A stretch of 64,000 nucleotides of DNA from Anolis sagrei (GCF_037176765.1 NC_090023.1:46641366-46705365), one strand, 5' to 3'. Numbered from the stretch's first letter, positions 23,295-38,200 are shown. Numbers and translations are program-made. The notes: a model not told the origin generated them from the letters alone.

Positions 23295-26200
23295 TATTTT
23301 AATGACACAAAAATACAGTATGACACAACAAACGAGATTTATCTGCTGGATTTTGTATCACAAAATCACAAGTCAAACACCTCTCAAGTGTTTAGGACTG
23401 TGTGATGTATTTTCCCATTGGGGCGATTTTTATTATTATTATCTGAAACAAAACTATTATTATTCTGAAAGCCATTTCTTGGCTAGAAACATTCTCCTCC
23501 AAGACCTCTTCTGACCTAAAGGTTCAGATGGTGCTTGGAACATCTGAGGAATGGAAGAAATTCTTTTGCTTCAAAAGTGCATAGTGTGTCTGATAGCAGA
23601 GGCTACAAGTACTAGAAACAGGAGAAGGAATAACTTTATCCTGTAAAGAACAGACAGCTTGGGTTGCTTTGAGTTTTCTGGGCTGTATGGCTATGTTTCA
23701 GAGGCATTTTCTCCTGACATTTGGCCCACATCTATGGCAGGCAACCTTTGAGGATGGCTGCCATTGATGTGGGCAAAATGTCAGAACATGGTCATACAGC
23801 CTGGGAAACTCGCAGCAACCCAGTGATTCCAGCCCTGAAAGCCTTCGACAACACATTGACAGACACCTTGTTGCAGCAGCCTTTCAGGTCTGCCAAAGCG
23901 CATAAATATGTTGAGACAACAGCTGGAATATCTGAGGCACATAGTTAACCTTGTGTAAACTATTGCCCTTCCTAATAACTCTTCATCTATTTTGTTATGC
24001 TCTAAATGGCACTGAGATATAAATACGAATATAAAATACATACATACATATATAGCATTGCAGTAAGACATACATCCATGAAGCCACGAACTACTGTTCT
24101 GGTACCAACAGCTAGAATCTCATTTTCTAATAATAGAACAATATATACTACATTTTTTCAATTGTAAGACACACCCTAATTTCAGTACCATGACCTCCAA
24201 GAAAAATATGTAAGAGGCACTGCAATTCAAATCACACCCCATTTTTAGAACTGTTTATATAGGAAAAAGTGCATCTTAGAATTGAAGAAATATAGCAGCT
24301 TTTGAAGATGTCTTTTATTTATTTTCAGATCCATATCCTTTTTACAGATCAGCTCAATAAAAAAGGAATGTTCTGCCTTCTCATTTTGGTGAGCAAGGTC
24401 AGTACTTTTTTCTAGGATGTGCTTTGAACTAAAAGAAATCTTTAAAACTATCATTAGTGTTAAAAATAACTAGTACCAACATTAAGCCTTATAGATCACT
24501 TAAAATATTGTATGATTTCACAGACTGTCACTGATAACAGCAGTATAATCAATCAACACCACCCTGGTAGGATTTCTCCTCACTGAGCTCATCTTTCCTT
24601 TCACCTTTTCCACAATATCCACAAAGGATTCATTAAGTCAAAAGCAGATGAAGAAAACGAGGATCCCAAAATCATGGAAGAATTGATCATGGCCGGTTAA
24701 AATCACATGCATAGATAACACTGGCCAGTGGCCAACACGTATTTTGATACCTGGAATGTTAGACTTGCTTTTGGGTATATCTGACCTACTAATTCCGAAA
24801 ATGGTGCCAGGTTTCCCCTATTAGCTCTAGTTTTTTAGGTACCGAATATATGCCATCTACCAATCACCATCTGCTCGCCCATAGAAAACCATAATAACCA
24901 TATCGAAGAAACTAAAGTTGATGCTCTAGTCAATGCAATTTTCTGAATCTGCGGCACAGGAACAGTCCTAAAAATCAAGACACCACAATATTTTTTGTTG
25001 CTTTGTTGGTGGTGTAATCAAACAAACTACTTGTTTGATTATTTGATTACTGTGTAATCAAACAAACTGCAGTGATTCTGGCCATGAAAGCCTTCAACAA
25101 TACAAACTACTACTGGACATCCCGAAAAGGATCCTAATCCCGATATATTTTAGTTGACAGTTTCATATATTCCATTTTCTTTCTCCTGCAAGAAATGTTT
25201 TTATATAAATAAAATGCATGGGCCGGGCCAGTGCCAGATGAATGGAAAGTGTTTGTGTAAATTCACTCACAAAGTGAAAACAAGGAAATAAAGAACAATA
25301 CAATATATTTAAAATGAAGAACAATTTTAACCAAGATAAACTTAACAGTGTTTCAGTGGACAACTCAAGAGGCCATCCAGTCCAAACTCCTCTGCAATGC
25401 AGGAAAAGCACATGCAAAGCGCCCCCCAATATATGACCATCCAGGCTTTATAAATAAGAACAACAACAACAACAACAACAACACAAATTTCAGGGGCGAT
25501 CCAGCCCAACCCCCATCTACCATACTGGAAAAACACAATCAAAGCACCCCCAACAGATGGCCACCCAGCTTTTGTAATAAAAATAACAACAACAACAACA
25601 ACAACAACAGCAGCAGCAGCAACTGCAAAGACTCTGGCACAAACCAGTAAAGGTGGTCCCAGTGGTGATCGGCACACTGGGTGCAGTGCCTAAAGACCTT
25701 GATCTGCACTTAAACACAATGGGCGCTGACAAGATTACCATCTGCCAACTGCAAAAGGCCACCTTACTGGGGTGTGCACACATTATTCGCCGATACATCA
25801 CACAGTCCTAGACACTTGGAAAGAGTCCGACGTATGATCCAATACAACAGCCAGCAGAGTGTCTGCTGTGGACTCATCTTGTGGTGTTTTAAACAACAAC
25901 AACAACAACAACAGAAACCCCATGGGCTAGCCAGTCCAACTCCCTTCTGCCATGCAGAAAACACACCGCCTGAGTGGTGAAAGGAAATATAGGGGTTTGG
26001 AAGCAAGGAAGGAGAGGGCAAAATGATCTGGGTGGTGAGGAAGGTGAGGAAAAAAGGCTGTTGACAGCAAGGGGGTTGCGGGAAAGGGCCTTTTAGCAGC
26101 AAGGGGTCTAAAGGTGGTGGGAGGTGGAGTAACAGGAAAGAGGAGAGAAAGCTTGGATGGGAGGAGGAAGAGGAGGAGGGACACCGCTGTGAGTGAAACA

Positions 26201-29200
26201 ACAGAGGAATAGAGAGAAGGAAAGAAGGTGGCGCTAGACTCTGACAGTGGCCGGAGAAGGCCAATCCTTTATGCTAGTGGTTCTCAACCTGTGGCTCTCC
26301 AGGTGTTTTGACCTACAACTCCCAGAAATCCCGGCCAGTTTACCTTACCAGTTGTTAGGAGGCTTAGAGCCCCTCAATCAGCTTTGCAGAACCCCAAGAG
26401 CTCCACAGAGCACACTTTGAGAACCCCTGGTCTAGAGTGAAGTGCAGACAAAATAAAAAGGCTGCCTTGTTCACATCCAGGATCACCCAGAATTCAAACT
26501 GGATCACTGGGAACAACTTTCACTATTTTGTTGGCTCTGGCAATGCTCAAACAATCATCAGTAGTCCGGCCTGGCCATCTCATCATGCAAAGTTATGCAG
26601 TGTTGTCATTTACAATTAATCATCTTATGAAAAATAAATGCTACGGCTTAATGCTTAACAAAAAGTGCTTTGAAAAGAAAGGACAGTAACTCATTCATCT
26701 TGAACAATTTCAGAGAAGCAGGAGTTACGTAAATCATTTAGCTAACAGTTCAATGGATCAACTCAAAGGAGAGGACCGATAGAAGAACCAGAATTTAGAA
26801 AGTCCACTTTCAAGACTGTTCAGGATTTCAAAACATATGACTTACAGAACAAATCAGCATAGCTACTTGAGAGCAAGCCCAATTTCCTTTTGACTATACC
26901 AGTGTTTCCCAAACTGTGCTCCTGCAGGTGTTTTGGACTTCAGCTCCCAGCAATCCTAGCCATCTTACCAGCTGTTAGGAATTGTGGGAGTTGAAATCCA
27001 AAACATCTGAAGGAGCAGAGTTTAAGAAACACTGGACTAGACACATACAGGATCAGGGTACATGCAAAAGTAAACTAAGTGCATTCATGACATTGTCAGC
27101 TGATGGCAACACCATGATATAAACTGCACAGCAAATATATGAGATATCAAAGAGCAAAATTTTACCTCTGACAGAATTCTAGTCCTTTCTGTCACACCTC
27201 CACTTCCTTGTTGGTATTTCTCTTTGGCCTGTGAAGGGAAAAATTGTTTTATTATGAAAAAAGAAAGCAACTCCCCCCGAGAATTTCTCCATCCAACATC
27301 TAAATGTGAAAGTGTGATGAGATTTGTGTGATCTGATTTGTAAAGTAGTACAGGACCTAAAACATGTTTTTTTTAAAAAGTTTTCTATCTTTTGTAGCAT
27401 AAGAGAAGCTGCTACAGTTTGAATTTAACAGTAAAAACGTGGTTTTAAAAACAGTCTCTTGACAACAATCCAAAGTAATCAGCATTACCTCGCTCAATAG
27501 GGCTTGTGCAGAACGATACTCTTGGACCAAATGCTCTAGTTGGTTGTTGATGTACTTTTCTCGACTGCTAACTTTTTCCAGAGTTCGGCTGATTTCATTA
27601 TGAAGTTTGTCAAGGTAACCCTGTTAAAAGTTTTATACAAGTCAGCTACAACTGAAATCTGGCTGAGGTCCAAAGAGCTACTTTGGCTTGCCCAGTGGGA
27701 CTTTTGCCTCCCCCCCCTTCTTTGAGCCTTAAACTCTGATCTACATCCAAATAGCTTGAAAGTTATCTTCATTTAAAAACTAACTCACTATGCAACAGTG
27801 GAGTGAGACAAATGGTACCATTAAAGAATTACAAATACAACATGCAAACTCAACTAACTGGACAGTTGTTTGGATCCCAGCAATGTGACCGAAGTAGAAT
27901 ACTGAAAATAATTGAAGTGGTTACTTAAAATTCAACTCAAGTTTTAAACAATAGTAACTCTACCATTTTTCTTATTGATTAATTTACTATATTTATACCC
28001 CACTCTTCTCACCTCAAAGGGAACTCAGAGCACCTTACAGATTACATTAACATGTGGGTAAAGTATGACTTGGACTAAGAATGGTGAAACAGTCATTCTT
28101 TAATACATTCACTCATGCTTTCAAAACTTAGTAATAGTAACTTATTTTTAAAATGAAGGAATTGAAAGTATGTCCAATTTTTAGTGTTAAAGTTTACTAT
28201 GTAACAGGGACCCGCCCATACATGCAGCAATAATAAATAATAAATAAATAAATAAATAATAATAATTTATAACCAGCCCTCTCTCCCCAAGAGAACTCAG
28301 GGCAGTTACCATATATACTTGAGTATAAGCCGACTTGAATATAAGCTGAGGCACCTAATTTTACCACAAAAAACTGGGAAAACTTACTGACTCAAGTATA
28401 AGCCTAGGATGGGAAATGCAGCAGCTACTGGTAAATTTCAAAATAAAAATAGATACCAATAAAATTACATTAATTGAGGCATCAGTAGGTTAAATGTTTT
28501 TGAATATTTACTGTATTTCAAAGAAAAACAGTAAACTAGCACTGTAAGTAGAAAAGTAGAGTCAACAAAAACAATATGGTATCAACAATAACTTAATAAT
28601 AATAATCCTCTCTCTATGTGCATTTCCCTTGCAATATCTGCAAGTCCTATATATCGATATTCATATATATCTAGACATGTCTAGATATATTTGTGTGGAC
28701 ATTCCCCCCCCCCCCTGTAATATTTGCAAGCCATATATATCTATATTCATATATATCTATCTAGAAATCTATCTATATATAGATAATTATATCTATATAG
28801 GATTTGCAAAGACTTGCAAACATGTGAGGGGAAAATTCATATGTAAAATTATTTTATATATACACATATATCATAGAATCATAGAATCAAAGAGTTGGAA
28901 GAGACCTCATGGGCCATCCAGTCCAACCTCCTGCCAAGAAGCAGGAATATTGCATTCAAATCACCCTTGACAGATGGCCATCCAGCCTCTGTTTAAAAGT
29001 TTCCAAAGAAGGAGCCTCCACCACACTCCGGGGCAGTGAGTTCCACTGCTGAATGGCTCTCACAGTCAGGAAGTTCTTCCTCATATTCAGATGGAATCTC
29101 CTTTCTTATATATGTTGTAGTAGAGCCTGTAAGTAATGTTGCAGGTGGTAGTATGGGTGCAAGAAGGGGGAAAAGGGGTACTCATGAGTAGGAGTCAGAT

Positions 29201-32200
29201 GAGGAACAGCAAAGGAAAAGGATCCGAGCTATACTTATGGCACCTACCTATGAAGACTCATTCGAAGGGTTCTCTGGAGATGAAGGGTCAATGAGTGAGG
29301 GAGAGGAAGGAGATACAATGGATGTCAATAGGGGAACAAAGAGGGTTACTCGGGAGCAGGAATGGGATGAGGAGCGACAGAGGAAGAGGATCCGGGATAT
29401 ACTTACTGCTCCCACAGATAAAGAATCATTTGTGGGTTTCTCTGGGAGTGATGGGTCTGAGAGTGATGAGGATGGGGATGACACATTAGACTGGACTAAG
29501 GTAAAGGAGGTGCAAGATGTATGTGCGGAGCCAACGTCTAGTGACACATTTATGGGGGTTTTGGGTAATTAGGATTGGCAAACGGGAGATACATTGGGGA
29601 GATCTAAGTCTTGACAGAAGATGGAGAAGTTGGAGGGATGGGAATAGGAGTTCACATGTGGAATCAAGAACAGCTGCAAGAGTTAATGACTCTTCGGATT
29701 ATGATGTGTAAGGTAAAAGTAGGCTCTGAAATGGGGAATCTTTGCAGAAGGCAAAGTGTTGGTTTATGTTCATGCATTGGGTCTTTGTCGCTGCCTGACT
29801 CGTGTTGGCATTGGGTCCTGGATCTACAGGTTACTCCTGTTCGTGTGTGCTTCAACTCGGCTTGGATTCTCGTGAGTGTGGATTTCCCCTTCTTTGACTT
29901 CGGATTGGTTTGACTACGTCGCTGCCTACGTGGACTTTTGAACTTTGCTATCTTGGAACTCAGCTTGCTTTGACCTCAGACTTTGTTTGACTATGCTTTC
30001 TTCGCTGCAGCTCCTTTGTTTATTAACCGGTCGCCCGCTTTATGTGACTTTCAGAGCGTTCTGTTTTAATCCTTTTCTTTTCTCCGGATAATCCAGATTA
30101 TTGCTTCAGTTTCCTTTTTGCACCAGAACTGGTTGTTGCCTTTGTGTTTTGACCAGAGACACTGAGTTAAGTGTCTCTGAGTCCTTTTTCTTTGTTTAAT
30201 AAACTGAGGTCCGTCTACAAATAACCTTCTGGAACTAAATCTGAGTCTGGCCCTTTAAGGTGTCTGTGTTCCGACAATATATATACATAGAGATATATCA
30301 GTACCTCTATATATTTATCAATATATATACCTATATAGGAATTGCAGAGACTTGCAAACATGGAAGGGGAAATTTTATATATAGAAATAATGTATACATA
30401 TAGATACAGATACAGTGGGGGGAAAGTATTTAGTCAGATACCAATTGCACAAGTTCTCCCACTGAAAAAGATGAGAGGCGCCTTTGATTGACATCATAGG
30501 TAGATCTCAACTATGAGAGACCACATGAGAAAACACATCCAGAAAATCACATTATCTGATTTTTAATTAATTTATTTGCAAATTATGGTGGAAAATAAAT
30601 ATTTGGTAACCTACAAACAAGCAAGATTTCTGGGTCTCAGAGACCTGTAATTTCTTCTTGAAGAGGCTCCTTTGTCCTCCACTCATTACCTGTAGTAATG
30701 GCACCTATTTGAACTTGTTATCAGTATAAAAGACATCTGTCCACAACCTCAAGCAGTCACACTCCAAACTCCAGTATAGTGAAGGCGTGAAGGCCAAAGA
30801 GCTGTCGAAGGACACCAAAAACAAAATTGTCGCCCTGCACCAGACTGGGAAGACTGAATCTGCAATAGGGAAGCAGCTTGGTGTGAAGAAATCAATAGTG
30901 GGAGGAATAATTAGTACATGGAAGAGATAGAAGACCACTGATAATCTCTCTCGATCTGGGGCTCCACGTAAGATCCCATCCTGTGGCGTCAAAATGATCA
31001 CAAGAAAGGTGAGCAAAAATCCCAGAACCACACGGGGGACCTAGTGAGCTGGGATCAACATAACAAAGGTTACCATCAGTAACACACTATGCCTCCAGAA
31101 ACTCAGATCCTGCAGTGTGAGACGTGTCCCCCTGCTTAAGCCAGTACATATCTGGGGCCGACTGAAGTTTGCTAGAGAGCATTTGGATGATCCAGAAGGT
31201 TGCTGGGAGAATGTAATATGGTCAGATGAAACCAAAGTAGAACTGTTTAACAGAAACACAACTCACAACTTTGGAGGAGAAAGAATGCTGAATTGCATCC
31301 AAAGAACACCATACCTACTTTGAAGCATGGGGTGGCAACATCATGCTTTGTGGCTGTTTCTCTGCAAAGGGACCAGGGCGACTGATCCGTATACATGAAA
31401 GAATGAATGGGGCCATGTATCATGAGATTTTGAGTGCAAACCTCCTTCCATCAGCAAGGGCACTGAAGATGAAATGTGGCTGGGTCTTTCAGGATGACAG
31501 CGATCCCAAACACATCGCCCAGGGCAACGAAGGAGTGACTTCGTAAGAAGCATTTCAAGGTCCTGGAGTGGCCTAACTAGTCTCTAGATCTCAATCCTAT
31601 AGAAAACCTTTGAAGGGAGTTGAAAGTACGTGTTGCCCAGCGACAGCCCCAAAACATCACTGTTCTTGAGGAGATCTGCATGGAGGAATGGGACAGCATA
31701 CCAGCAACAGTGTGTGCCAACCTTGCAAGGACTTACAGAAAACGTCTGACCTCTGTCATTGCCATCAAAGGATATATAACAAATTATTGAGATGAACTTT
31801 TGTTATGGACCAAATACTTATTTTCCACCATAATTTGCAAATAAATTCATTAAAAATCAGACATTGTGATTTTCTGGATGTGTTTTCTAATGTTGTCTCT
31901 CATAGTTGAGGTCTACCTATGATGTCAATTACAGGCCTCTCTTCTCTTTTTAAGTGGGAGAACTTGTACAAATGGTATCTGACTAAATCCCCGCACTGTA
32001 TACAGGTACATTCAAATCTCTAGATATCTATAAGTATATAGGGTGTGCAAAGACCTGCAAACATATGAGCGGAAATTCATATATAAAATTAATGTACTGT
32101 ATATAAATAGATACAGATATATAGGTACATAGGGATTACAAAGGCTTGCAGGGGAAATGCCTATATATCTGTAGGAGAGACTGACAAATATTTCAGGGGA

Positions 32201-35200
32201 AAATACTTTTATAAGATTAATGGATATTCCTGACTTGCAAGGGCTTCTCTCTCCCTCCTTTCCCTTTTCAGAACATTCCAGTCTGGGAGGCGAAGCAGAG
32301 CAGAAACAGAAAAGAAAAAACACTGTTTAGGGAGGGGAAGATGAGAGAGTAATGTATCATATATTGCAAACAATGGCCTCCATGCTCTGCTGCCCAGCTT
32401 GACCCCATTATAAGCTGAAGGAGGCTTTTTCAGCCCATAAAAAGGTCTGAAAAAACTCAGCTTATCTTCGAGTATATACGGTAAATCACTGAACAATCTG
32501 TCCAACTCAAGTTCCACCTTTTCTTAGGATGAATCTATACTGTAGAATTAATGTGGTTTGACACCACTTTAACTGTAACGGCTCAATGCTATAGATTCCT
32601 AGGACATGTAGTCTGATGAGGCACCAGTTCTCTGGATATCGAAAAGCATTCTGCAATCCTGGCATGTGGCTGTCTTCATGTTTGAAGCCTGGAACTGTTC
32701 ACCATAACTAGCTAGAATTCTTCTCTCAAAAGGTAAAAGGGGATTGAGATCAGCAAAGAAACATCTTTGTAAACAATGGTTCCATGTAAAGCTTTGATCT
32801 CTGGTGCTCAGTGACTTCTAGAAGTTTTTCCCAAACTTCTACTGTATAAAAGGAGTGTGAGGAGCAAAGAAACCATAGTTCAAAAGAAAGCAAGATGGCC
32901 ATTAGAAATGACTTGGGGGTGTGATGGGTGTAGTTCTAAGAAATTCTTGTGGAAGGCTAGTGGCACGGAACTTGAACATTCCTGCCACATGGAACAGGAG
33001 GCCATTATTACCTCCGTATAGAGGACAGAAATAAGCACACCATATGGTGCCTGGAGATTTGGAAGCAAGTAATTCACATGCACTTAAGAGGGAAGATACA
33101 GTGAGAAAGGCTTCTAGCAAGAATATGCCGAACTACCATGAAATCAACTACGTTTGAATTATTTAAACATATCACAGACTTACCCTGGTATCTTTTAAAG
33201 CTGATTCAATTCCATCTTGATGTTGATGCATTTGATCTACATGGATTCGCCAGTCCTATAATTTAAATTTTAAAAGGGAGGTACAGACAAAGTGGTGGCT
33301 TATTTCATACCTGAGTGAACACGGGCATGTTTACAGCATATCTACAGAAGGTGACATGTTTTAATTCTAAGCTTGTTTTACTAAAATGATATAATCTAAA
33401 ATCCTGTGACACATCTGTGCTCTGAAATGAAATGCTGGACATCGCTGCCATGGATGTTTGCAATTGGTTATTTGCTTGTAAGTACTCTTGCGCCAGAAAT
33501 AATTATAACAGACTGCTCCAGGCACTAATATTGATTCTAATTCACTTCTCTTCTAGAACATAAAACAGGATGTGAACTCGTCTACTAATTAATCAAAATA
33601 TCTATGCTTGTTACTGCTAACACTATATTCCATTTCAAGTTTAGCACTGACAACATCTAACGCACTTTGAGCACTAATAATTGCAATGATTTATTTTGTG
33701 ACAGTCTAAGAAAGGAAAAGAACACACCGGGATTAACAGTCTAAAGAAGGTGATATAGTTGTGATTTCTATTTGATTAAGAGGGTGAGAATGGATGGCCC
33801 ATGAGGTTCAAATTTGGAAAAGAAAGCACAGAGAACAGAAAGCAGTTTTCTAATTTTTTCAAGGCAATTAGGAAAAGCACATAGATTTCTGAACAAAAGA
33901 GCCCGAAAGAACTGACAAAACATTCTTTCCTGTCCTGGTACTAAATGGTTGGGGGGGGGGGGGGGAGAGATTTTCATTACTAGTGAGTATTCACACTTAA
34001 TTTTATCTTAATTCCTTGCTATCTGGATTATTCCTGATCAATATACATCGTAAGATTGGAAACCATGAAAATGAACAAAATCTGGCTACCAGTAATTATA
34101 AACTCTAAAATCAGGACAGCAAATGAAGAACAACACTCAGAAAACAGGGGAATTTCAGACAAGAAACAATCAGGGCCAGCTAACACCTCCCAACAAAGGA
34201 GTCCCCAAGCCGCAATCAGCCAGGCTTTGAAGCTGCAAGGCTATTCAATGCTAATCAAGGTTGTCAATTGCAACATTCACACTTGCCTCAAACAGACAAG
34301 AGTGCTTGGACATTCCACTGATATATAAACCCCACTTGCCTAATTTCCAACAGACCATACAACTTCAGAGGCTGCCTGCCACAGATGTGGGCAAAACGTT
34401 AGGAGAAAATGCTTCTGGAACATGGCCATATAACCTGGAAAACTCACAGCAACCCAGTGATTTCAGCCATGAAAGCCTTTGAAAACACATGACAAGATTG
34501 TCCTAAAAGATGTAATGTTGTTTTTCATAGCCAGTCAACAGAGTTTTTATGAAAATCCACAAGGTTATACATTCCGGTTCATATAGTTGTACTTTTTTTT
34601 AACCATCACCTTAGAAACTTTTTTCCAAGAACTTTTGTTCTCTATTCTGCAGAATGCAAAAATTAAGGGCTGATGGATTTCCCATATCTGGAAGCTTTTT
34701 TAAAAATTCAAAAATTTGCTGTAACAAAGGCTTTTTTCAGATATATAAAAAAAGCTTTACACTGACAAGCTAAAAGTAACCAAATGAGTAAAGCCTATAG
34801 GGAACATATCCAAATGTAATAGTTAACAGAAGGAGTAATGAAAAAAGAGGCTTTAAATTAATTAGCACTATTCAATGCTGTGTGGGAAGACTTCTGTGTG
34901 TTCAATAGAAATATTGCCTCTGTTCCTCCCCTCTGCAGTCCTTCTTGCCCCTCTCCCCATTTGAAGTGGGATTTCAGGAACGAGAGGGGAGGAAGAATCA
35001 GTTCTGATCACACTTAACGGTCTATCAAGGAAAGATGCCAATTGGATACCACTCCCATTTTTCTATACTTGCATCCTGCACCTTTTGTAGCTGCAAAGTG
35101 GTATTAAGAAGGTAAAGGTTCCCCCTTGATATTAAGTCTAGTCTAGTGCTCATCTCCACTTTTCTAAGCCGAAGAGCCTGCGTTGTCCATAGACGTCTCC

Positions 35201-38200
35201 AAGGTCATGTGGCCAGCATGACTGCATGGAGCACTGTTACCTTCCCAACAAAGCAGTACCTATTGATCTATTCACATTAGCATGTTTTCGAACTGCTAGG
35301 TTGGCAGACACTGGGGCTAACAGTGGGAGCTCACCCTGCTCAGCAGCTCAGCAGTTTAACCCGCCACACCACTGGGGGGCTCCCGTTATTATAGGTGAGT
35401 AATTCTTCGGTATAGCAGAAAGCGTGCATGTTAGTGACATTCCTAATGCAATAGAAACATTAACCTAGGCTTTCTATATCCTGGCCAATGATCTTGTCAT
35501 TGAACAACTTTAGATGTACCTAAACAAAGCAGCAAGGGCAAAGAAGAATAGAAATAAATTATAGTTATAAGAAGAGAGTTTCGACAAATTGTAGTTGCCA
35601 CGAGCTATGGCTCTTCAACTGAAAAAAGCAAACCCTATGGAAGAACTGTATTCCCAGATATCTAAATCTTTTAAAGTGTTTTTCCCGAACAGAAAAGCAT
35701 TCAGTCATGTTCACACCCCTCTAAGTTAGATTCCAGTATGACACAACACAGGCGAAAAACAGGTTTGACCCTCCAAATGTTGATAGTAAGAGCTACCTAT
35801 GTCTCTAAGGAGTACATGTTAAACATGAAGTGAAAAGGGTTCAGCACTGACTTTAGGATAAAAGTATAATTATAGCAATAGGAAAGCTACAGGGTTTTAT
35901 CAAAGGTGTTCTGAATCAACTAGAGGCGAAAGAATAGAGGGGGCAAAGGCTGAAGGGAATGAATTGTGTTGGCTGAATGGAGGAGATAACAAAGCAAGCA
36001 CTGCCTTTAAAACGTGGAATAACCACTCTGCTAATTTCATGATGGTTTAAATATGAACTCTGAGAACATGCAGTAATCTGATGGTTTTACTGCATGCTGG
36101 TCTCCACAGCAATCTGCAGTTATTTTGTCTGCCTTAGCTGAGATAACCAAGGCAGCAATAAAAGCATGCTGAGAAACAAGGTCATGTTCTAGATATATTC
36201 AAGAAAAGGAGACAATGTGACAATGCACTAAATGAGAGGGAAGCAGCTGAAGATAACTCCAAGGCCTCAACATCTTGCAGGCTGAAAGCTATTGGAATCC
36301 TTAGAGAACAACAGATGGGGTAGGAGGAATTGAATAAAAAAAAAAAAGAAATATTAAATAACAAGAAAATTGAAAAACAGAAGTCAATAATAAGGAAGTG
36401 GAGGAAATGACAATTATACATAAAAGAAGTAAAATGTTATGGCCAAGAGAGAGAAAAAAACCCCTCAAGATCAAATGCAAAAGAGTTCATAGATTACAAT
36501 CCACTTCCTCAGATGCACTGATGGAATACAATGTTCATGCCTCAAGCACAAATTATTGCTCAACTACATTATTGTGGAGTGGGATCAAAGTGAAACAGAA
36601 TACAGTAAAGGACAATAGGAATCGAATAGTAATTAATTATACTAACAGAACAGCCAAAGGTGTTGTGCATAAGAAGAAAATGGGATACTAAAAAGGGAAA
36701 CTTGCAGAGATACAACCAAGAATTATGCAAGCACAAAGAATACAGTCACAAGTAGCGAAGTGTGTGTGTTCACATAATTTAGTTGAACCTATGACGCAAA
36801 ATATGCTATAAAGGTATCTATGTAATAACTGAAGGCCCACTTTGAACAGCAGATAAAGCAAAGAAGAATGAGAAGAGTCTCCTAAACTGAGATGCACGAG
36901 GCAGGAACTGGGTTGCTGTGAGTTTTCCAGGCTGTATGGCCATGTTCCAGAAGCAATCCCTCCTTAGCTGCAAAAAACAGGGGTATTTCAGACAGGAAAC
37001 AGTCAGGGTCAGCTAATACCTCAAACAAAGTATTCCCCCATGCAGGAAGCAGCCAGGCCATTTAATGCTAACCAAGGTGGCCAAGTGCAACATTTACACT
37101 TGCTTCAAACAGACAAGAGTTCTATCTCCCATTCTGGACATTCACAGATATGTAAACCCGACTTGTCCTGTTTCCAACAAATCTCACAACCTCTGAGGAT
37201 GCCTACTATTATAGATGTGAGTGAAAGCCTTTGACAACACAAGGCAGTAACTATTTGGTGTAAAAATGAACAGATGCAAGGCTAAGACCAGACATGTTTT
37301 AAACATCCAGGTCTTCCACAGGACAAACTGTCCACAAGTTGAACTGATACAAAAATACAGCTATGATTAGATTTACTGTTCATATCATACTGACCTTGCT
37401 GCCTGGTTAAATCAACACAGATCAGATCATTTGAAATTTAAGGAGTTAATGTGCTTTTCCTAACAACTCTCAAAAGTCTATTTGTTTATACATCTGCACT
37501 GCTTTCATTAAGATCCTTATATTTAAAAACTGTGCAAACATGTTTATATGTTGGAGCACAAGTACTTTATTTGTCGAGTACTAATCTATTTTAAGTGCTT
37601 TGATGTCAGTCAAGTGGCTTTAATTACACTTCACATTTAAGTGTGATATTTTGCAGAAGAAAAGCAGCTCAAATTCAGATTTGACTATTCAAAGTATTTT
37701 GTCATATAGTGATTACAGTTTAAGCACATGTACAAAAGAAAATATTTTCTAAAAACTGTTACTGAACAGTAGCAACACAATAATACTGGTAAATCCTTAC
37801 CCACCTTATTATCAGTTCTGATTGTAACTTTCAGTTGTGGAAGAACCCGTTCCACCTCAAGGTTCCATTCAGCAGCATCTACTGTGGATTCTAAAATCTC
37901 TTCTTGCTTTGATTCAATCATGTCCTGACAAGAAGTTTATATTAAACACATCAATGAGTGATCCAATTGTGCTATGCAGTGATGTCACATCTCACAAGCA
38001 CTCCTTGCACAAGTTCTAAAACCTGCTGCACCTGCACAATTGCTGAAGGTGAGGTGTGCTCACAGCAATACTATTAAGTGTTACCAAAAAATGAAAAACT
38101 GTATTTTACTAGATGCAAGTGAGAGTAAGCTATCATTGTGAACTGCTAGTACTTTAGAACTCCAAGGATGAAAAAGTGCCTATAGACAATTAACATGAAA

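Larger units (their letters stand above)
28620..32220. repeat. AT-rich minisatellite with TTGCAAAGACTTGCAAAC units, split by insertions
   Basis: Units containing gcaaagacttgcaaacatg, then (a)ggggaaattcatatataaaa and runs of atatatctata, occur at about 28800, 30335, 32040 and 32130, with looser copies at 28635 and 28720. The copies are now separated by the CR1, the LTR and the Tc1 element. Confidence 0.75.
28309..32481. mobile_element. TA-flanked TIR element carrying three nested insertions
   Basis: The outer ends CCATATATACTTGAGTATAA and CGAGTATATACGG are inverted repeats, with TA just outside each (28307-28308 and 32482-32483). A compact relative with the same left sequence lies at 52756-53255. 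Inside are the AT-rich minisatellite, a CR1 (28868-29105), a solo LTR (29113-30276) and a complete Tc1 element (30411-32000). Without them the element would be about 1.2 kb. It lies in IFT57 intron 7. Confidence 0.75.

Noticed and set aside
25340-25800. Poly-Asn or poly-Cys/Val frames
   Set aside because: They are translations of (AAC)n and (AGC)n runs around an R4-like LINE tail.
29237-29572. 111-codon acidic frame with two copies of a SF.GFSG-type motif
   Set aside because: It lies inside the solo LTR and comes from an internal duplication there; no independent gene evidence.
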